This document shows positions 60,031 to 64,000 of a stretch of DNA of 64,000 nucleotides, in pieces (position 1 is the first letter of the stretch; every line of letters begins with the position of its first letter). The notes beneath the pieces were generated by a model, which did no database searches, was not told the origin of the DNA, and saw only the letters and a program-made list of their open reading frames with translations. The position numbers and the translations under genes are program-made. Location of the stretch: NCBI RefSeq assembly GCF_030704535.1, contig NC_081822.1:8226501-8290500 (forward strand). The letters run 5' to 3'. Source of the stretch: Vitis vinifera (Eukaryota > Streptophyta > Magnoliopsida > Vitales > Vitaceae).

Positions 60031-60509
60031 AACTTGGACTTTCTTGTGAAAGAAATGGTACTATTATTGGTGATCAAGCAGGGTTTTGAGGTTTAATCAG
60101 ATATAGAATCAAATTCCCAATACAGAATGTCAAGGACATTCCAATATTAGGGAAACCTCTGAAATTGTTTCAATATTGAACCTTGTAGTTCCCAATCAAA
60201 ACCTTGTAGTTCCCAATCAAATCTCTGTAGTAAGAAGATTTTTGTCTCGTGGTAGTCTGCTCCAGTCCCCTTTCGAAACTTTCGTTATTGGATTAGCCAC
60301 GACCAATCATATGATCAATGTTGATTGTAGGAAGAGTGTAAATAATTTTATTTTTATTTTTGGGAAGAGTCCTATTGGGATTGTGCTAGTGGAGTCTCAT
60401 TCCTTTTATAAGTAGAATCCTTTTCCTCTTTGAGTCTTGTTCTGATTACAAGTAGATTCTCGTTGGGACTGTGTTAGTGGCCTATAAAAGCAAGTCACCC
60501 CTCACTCTC
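60031..60509 (+). other. Older LTR-like sequence next to the gypsy element
   Basis: Contains a 19-bp direct duplication (CTTGTAGTTCCCAATCAAA-like, 60181-60220), repeated CCTwTTGGGA/TGTGyTAGTGG phrases (60370-60480) and a plus-strand TATA-like CCTATAAAAGCAAG at 60481-60494, just 16 bases before the gypsy LTR. This looks like the LTR of an unrelated element into which the gypsy inserted. Confidence 0.35.
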
Positions 60510-60818
60510 TGATGTAGGACAACCCTAGGATGGTTGCCTACACTCAAGGGTAGGTGGGTTAGGGTTTTATTTTTAGAGTGTAAGGAGAGGAACAAGGAAT
60601 AAACTTTATGGTAGAGAAAATTATAAGATAAGAAATAGAGAGAAAGAAGAAACAATGAAGAAAAGATGGAAAACCTTAGAGTCTCACTAAGGCCTTCTAG
60701 GAGTCTCACCTAGAAGAAAATCAATGGAGTCTCACCATTGAGGGTTGCAACCTTGCAATGAAAGAAAGTATAATATTATTCATCAAAATTCATCCCATTG
60801 ATTTACATTGATTAGCCT

Positions 60819-60825
60819 ATTTATA
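60819..60825 (-). promoter_or_regulatory. TATA box of the gypsy LTR
   Basis: Minus-strand TATAAAT inside the palindrome CCTATAAATAGG, in the LTR. It is in the orientation expected for a promoter of the minus-strand element. Confidence 0.5.
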
Positions 60826-60850
60826 GGCTTCTCTAAGAAATCCAAAGTTT

Positions 60851-60922
60851 ACTAGGACTTTAATAACCTATTCTACTAGGACTCTAATAACCTATTCTAC
60901 TAGGACTCTAATAACCTATCAT
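60851..60922. repeat. Three 24-bp tandem repeats in the LTR
   Basis: Units at 60851-60874, 60875-60898 and 60899-60922 share ACTAGGACTyTAATAACCTA with one or two differences. Confidence 0.9.
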
Positions 60923-60962
60923 GACTCAAATTCTAATTATATTAATCATACTTAAAGTTTAC

Positions 60963-63900
60963 TTAGGTCTTCTCTTTCTTCCTTGAATAAACTTTAAAAG
61001 GCTTTTCCCCATCAATTCTCCCCAGCTTGAAAGAACTCGGCTCCGACGAGTTAGATGTTTGATACAATTCATAGAGATTGGGGTTAATCTTCTGAAAATC
61101 CGTTGTCGTACTCCATGTATTCTCAGAGTGTGGTTTGCCTTGCCATTTTACCAAAAATTTTTGGTATCCACCTTGTCGAGTAGACACAAGTTGATCATAA
61201 AAAACATACTCGATCTCAGGACGTGGGCTAAAAGGGTTCACCATCTTGGATTTGATTTCTTCAAATGCCTTGTTGGCCGCCTTGGTCCAAATAAATAAAC
61301 CAGGTTTCATGCATTCAGTAATTGGGGCCATAATGGAGCTGAAATTTCGAATAAATCGTCGATAGAATGTAGCCATTCCATGGAAGCTTCGCACCTCATG
61401 GATATTTGTTGGTACTGGCCAATCAACAATAGCTTTGATCTTCTCTGGATCTGTTTCAACACCCTTAGAAGACACAACAAAGCCAAGAAATACAACACTA
61501 GGGCTCATGAAAGTACATTTTTTCAAATTAATGTAAAACTTTTCAGCCCTAAGAGTGCGCATTACTTGCTTCAAGTGTTCCTCATGATCTTTACAAGATC
61601 GACTATAGATATGAATATCATCAAAATAGACAACAAAAAACCGTCCAATAAAAGGTTTTAATACCTGCGTCATAATCCGCATGAAAGTACTTGGAGCATT
61701 GGTTAGTCCAAACGGCATGACTAACCACTTATACAATCCATCCTTAGTTTTGAAAGATGTCTTCCATTCATCCCCTGGTCTAATACGTATTTGATGATAT
61801 CCACTTCTTAGATCAATCTTTGAGAAGACTATTGATCCAACCATCATATCTAGCATGTCATCAAGTCTTGGAATTGGAAATCGATACTTGATTGTGATTT
61901 TGTTGATTGCACGACTATCCACACACATCCGCCATGATCCATCCTTCTTTGGTGTTAGTAGGGCAGGAACTCCACAAGGACTTAGGCTTTCACGAATAAA
62001 GCCTTTAGTAAGTAATTCATCAACTTGCCTTTTCAATTCAACATGCTCTGTTGGATTCATTCTGTAGGCTGGTAAATTTGGTAATGATGCACCGGGAATC
62101 AAATCAATGGCATGTTGTATGTCACGCATAGGAGGGAGTTCATTAGGTAACTCTACAGGCCACAAGTCAGAAAAGTCATCAAGGATTTTACGTGCGTTTG
62201 CTGGATATTCCTTATCTTGTTCTTTAAATTCTTCCACTTTCCGAGCCATTAAAGCAAAAATAACTTCAGTTTCCTTGCTCTCATTTTCAAATTGACACAT
62301 AGTAAGTGCCTTTTTTGGTTGTGCATTCTCATTCGACTTCTTAATTGGAGGGACTTCTTTCATTGGACGAAGGATCTTCTTACGTCCGTTGTGTATGAGA
62401 GCATATGTATTTTCATAGCCGTCATGTTGAACTTTTCTATCAAAGAGCCAAGGTCTTCCAAGTAAAATATGACTTACTTTAATGGGTAAGACCTCACACC
62501 ATACAGACTCTTCAAAATCCTTACCAAAAAGGAATGTTACTAAACAACGAAAACTTACCGGGATAGAGGTGTCATTAACCCATGCTACTCTGAATGGATT
62601 TGGATGTCTCTCTGTTTTAAGGTTTAGCTTCTCAACAAGTTCTTGTGAAGCTATGTTCAAACTGCTACCTTCATCAATGATCATGGTGCATAATCTCCCA
62701 TGGCAAGAAATACGTGTTTGGAAAATGCTAATACGTCGCCAATCTTCTTCTCCTTTTACTTTTGGAATGGTTAATAAAGGTCGTACTACAAGACTATGTC
62801 CTTCCGTCATACCATCATAGTAGTCACATTCTTCACTAACTTCATCTTCATTGTAGGTCTCTTCTTTCTTTAGGTAACTTTCCAATTCAGATTCTGGTTC
62901 TTCAACACAAAAGTGTAAACCTTTGGTTGGGCATACAACAGCATAATGACCATGCCCACCACACTTAAAGCATAAAGTAGTCACGTCTACTTTTCTATCT
63001 CCATTGCTCATTGAATTTTTACCCTTATTACCATTCTGATGAGCCACATTCGAAGTTGGTTGATTGTTATCCCCACCATTCACATGAATAGAAGTTCTGA
63101 AGTTTGATGTGCTTAAAGGTTTGCTTGTTGTCCTATTGGAGAAAGTGCTCCCAATTTGTGAACTTGGATGCCTGGAAACCCGGAATTTGAGGTCTTCTTC
63201 TATTTTGAGGGCTAGTTGATAAACGTCATCTACGGTATAAGTGTGTGCAGCTATCATCTCAAGTTGAATCTCCATTCGAAGTCCAGCTTTGTAGCGGGCT
63301 GCAAGTTGAGCATCACTTTCTCGCACTTGATTTCGAATGCTCAATTCATGGAATTCTTCTGTATATTCTTCAACGGACTTGGTACCTTGTTTAAGGGAAA
63401 ACAATTTTGTATACATAAGTTGTTCATAATCAGTTGGGAGAAAGTGCTCCTTCATCTTCAACTTCATCTCGTCCCATGTGTCAATAGGCGGCTGGCCAGT
63501 TCTATGAGCTTGATTCTCAATATTATGCCACCATAGACGTGCTGCTCCTTTTAACTTTGCCTTCACAAAACGAACTTTTCTATTTTCGGGCATTGCATAC
63601 CAATCAAAGTAATCTTCCATTGACATAATCCAATCAAGAAAAGCTGTTGGATTTAGTTTTCCATAAAATTCAGCAACTTCAAGACGTACCTTTTTTGTCA
63701 CATCATCATCTAGCTCAAAAAGTTTGGCCCTTCTTTGATTCCCCATCATAAAATTGTCTTGTTCTTCGCGTGATCGATTTGGCGATTGTCTAAATTGATG
63801 ACTTGCGATCTCCTCTTCAATTGGTCGTTTTTCTTGGCTCTTTTCTAATAACTTCATGATCTCATCAAGTTTGCTATTTAGTTGTACTATAGCATCTTGA

Positions 63901-63980
63901 TGGGATTGTTGTGTGGCTGAAATTTCCTCCAAGCGTATTGTATCGGCATCTTGATTGCTAGAAGTTTTTTTGGAACTCAT
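60963..63980 (-). CDS. Ty3/gypsy chromovirus gag-pol ORF, RNase H and integrase deleted
   Basis: A single open frame of 1005 codons with no stop. Order by approximate residue: N-terminal coiled region (1-90), retrotransposon gag domain (about 95-250, with FLDWIMSMEDYF and ARLWWHNIE), CCHC zinc knuckle CFKCGGHGHYAVVCP (about 335-349), aspartic protease motif MIIDEGSSLNIAS (about 433), and reverse transcriptase (about 640-860, with KKDGSWRMCVDSRAIN, MPFGLTNAPSTFM and the catalytic VVYFDDIHIYS near 784). At residue 913, just inside the start of RNase H (WTKAANKAFEEIKSKM), the frame passes directly into a C-terminal chromodomain-like segment (STRQGGYQKFLVKWQGKPHSENTW) and ends. RNase H and the whole integrase core are missing without breaking the frame. 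The element could make gag, protease and reverse transcriptase but could not insert DNA without a helper. The long open frame suggests a rather recent insertion. Confidence 0.93.
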   Translation of the reverse strand: MSSKKTSSNQDADTIRLEEISATQQSHQDAIVQLNSKLDEIMKLLEKSQEKRPIEEEIASHQFRQSPNRSREEQDNFMMGNQRRAKLFELDDDVTKKVRLEVAEFYGKLNPTAFLDWIMSMEDYFDWYAMPENRKVRFVKAKLKGAARLWWHNIENQAHRTGQPPIDTWDEMKLKMKEHFLPTDYEQLMYTKLFSLKQGTKSVEEYTEEFHELSIRNQVRESDAQLAARYKAGLRMEIQLEMIAAHTYTVDDVYQLALKIEEDLKFRVSRHPSSQIGSTFSNRTTSKPLSTSNFRTSIHVNGGDNNQPTSNVAHQNGNKGKNSMSNGDRKVDVTTLCFKCGGHGHYAVVCPTKGLHFCVEEPESELESYLKKEETYNEDEVSEECDYYDGMTEGHSLVVRPLLTIPKVKGEEDWRRISIFQTRISCHGRLCTMIIDEGSSLNIASQELVEKLNLKTERHPNPFRVAWVNDTSIPVSFRCLVTFLFGKDFEESVWCEVLPIKVSHILLGRPWLFDRKVQHDGYENTYALIHNGRKKILRPMKEVPPIKKSNENAQPKKALTMCQFENESKETEVIFALMARKVEEFKEQDKEYPANARKILDDFSDLWPVELPNELPPMRDIQHAIDLIPGASLPNLPAYRMNPTEHVELKRQVDELLTKGFIRESLSPCGVPALLTPKKDGSWRMCVDSRAINKITIKYRFPIPRLDDMLDMMVGSIVFSKIDLRSGYHQIRIRPGDEWKTSFKTKDGLYKWLVMPFGLTNAPSTFMRIMTQVLKPFIGRFFVVYFDDIHIYSRSCKDHEEHLKQVMRTLRAEKFYINLKKCTFMSPSVVFLGFVVSSKGVETDPEKIKAIVDWPVPTNIHEVRSFHGMATFYRRFIRNFSSIMAPITECMKPGLFIWTKAANKAFEEIKSKMVNPFSPRPEIEYVFYDQLVSTRQGGYQKFLVKWQGKPHSENTWSTTTDFQKINPNLYELYQTSNSSEPSSFKLGRIDGEKPFKVYSRKKEKT

Positions 63981-64000
63981 GCTTGCATAAGTTGCTCCGC

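Larger units (their letters stand above)
60510..60948 (-). repeat. Probable 3' LTR of the gypsy element
   Basis: On plus the block begins TGATGTAGGACAACCC and ends TTAATCA, i.e. TG...CA on either strand. It follows the end of the gypsy frame on the minus strand. A minus-strand TATAAAT (60819-60825, within CCTATAAATAGG) would be the LTR promoter. Three tandem 24-bp units lie at 60851-60922. The boundary nearest the gene is uncertain, because the purine-rich tract there (AAGGAAGAAAGAGAAGA) is about 20 bases away. The matching 5' LTR must lie beyond 64000. Confidence 0.55.

Noticed and set aside
55021-60509. Search for the missing N-terminal exon(s) of the DCL-family gene on the minus strand
   Set aside because: No frame there encodes a targeting peptide or a segment leading into RYMDGERL; the exon is assumed to lie outside the window.
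1-64000. CRISPR arrays, bacterial operons, intact tRNA or rRNA genes
   Set aside because: None seen; the window is plant nuclear DNA with introns, and the only tRNA-like signal is a SINE-like relic.

Overview
This is a nuclear window from a flowering plant, most likely a woody eudicot such as grapevine. The organism is inferred, not proven. The genes are split by GT-AG introns. The intergenic DNA is very AT-rich. Introns and spacers are crowded with plant transposons (L1-type LINEs, a Ty3/gypsy chromovirus, a TRIM, Mutator-like, hAT and PIF/Harbinger elements), and there is a decayed piece of plastid DNA.

Layout. 0-11 kb holds two tandem plus-strand copies of an SGNH/DUF303 carbohydrate esterase: the last exon of one at the left edge and a complete two-exon gene at 7894-10578. 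A PIF/Harbinger-type element and a plastid atpI fragment lie between them. 13-17 kb holds a complete five-exon plastid D-3-phosphoglycerate dehydrogenase, followed closely by a small two-exon gene of unknown function. At 19.4-20.8 kb a four-exon type 2 isoaspartyl peptidase/L-asparaginase lies on the minus strand. 21-36 kb is gene-poor and contains a Mutator-like element with long inverted repeats and internal tandem repeats (23.6-24.6 kb) and a small GC-rich-ended hAT MITE (29.3-29.8 kb). At 36.3-37.8 kb there is a complete four-exon D3-type cyclin on the minus strand. From 42.7 kb to the right edge, the last two exons of a DCL-family (DUF3223) gene on the minus strand are separated by a 12-kb intron holding a near full-length dead LINE, a TRIM and a hAT-like element. 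The first exon(s) of that gene were not found and probably lie beyond 64 kb. 58.4-64 kb contains a truncated LINE and a gypsy element whose gag-pol frame is open but lacks RNase H and integrase.

The genes are ordinary single-copy plant functions: serine biosynthesis, asparagine/isoaspartyl metabolism, G1/S cell-cycle control, wall or ester metabolism, and plastid biogenesis. They do not form a pathway cluster. No clearly new multi-gene system is visible. The most unusual items are the Mutator-like element with its hairpin and tandem array, the in-frame-deleted but open gypsy polyprotein, the transposon-inflated DCL gene, and a tiny LINE-tail insertion with a full target duplication.
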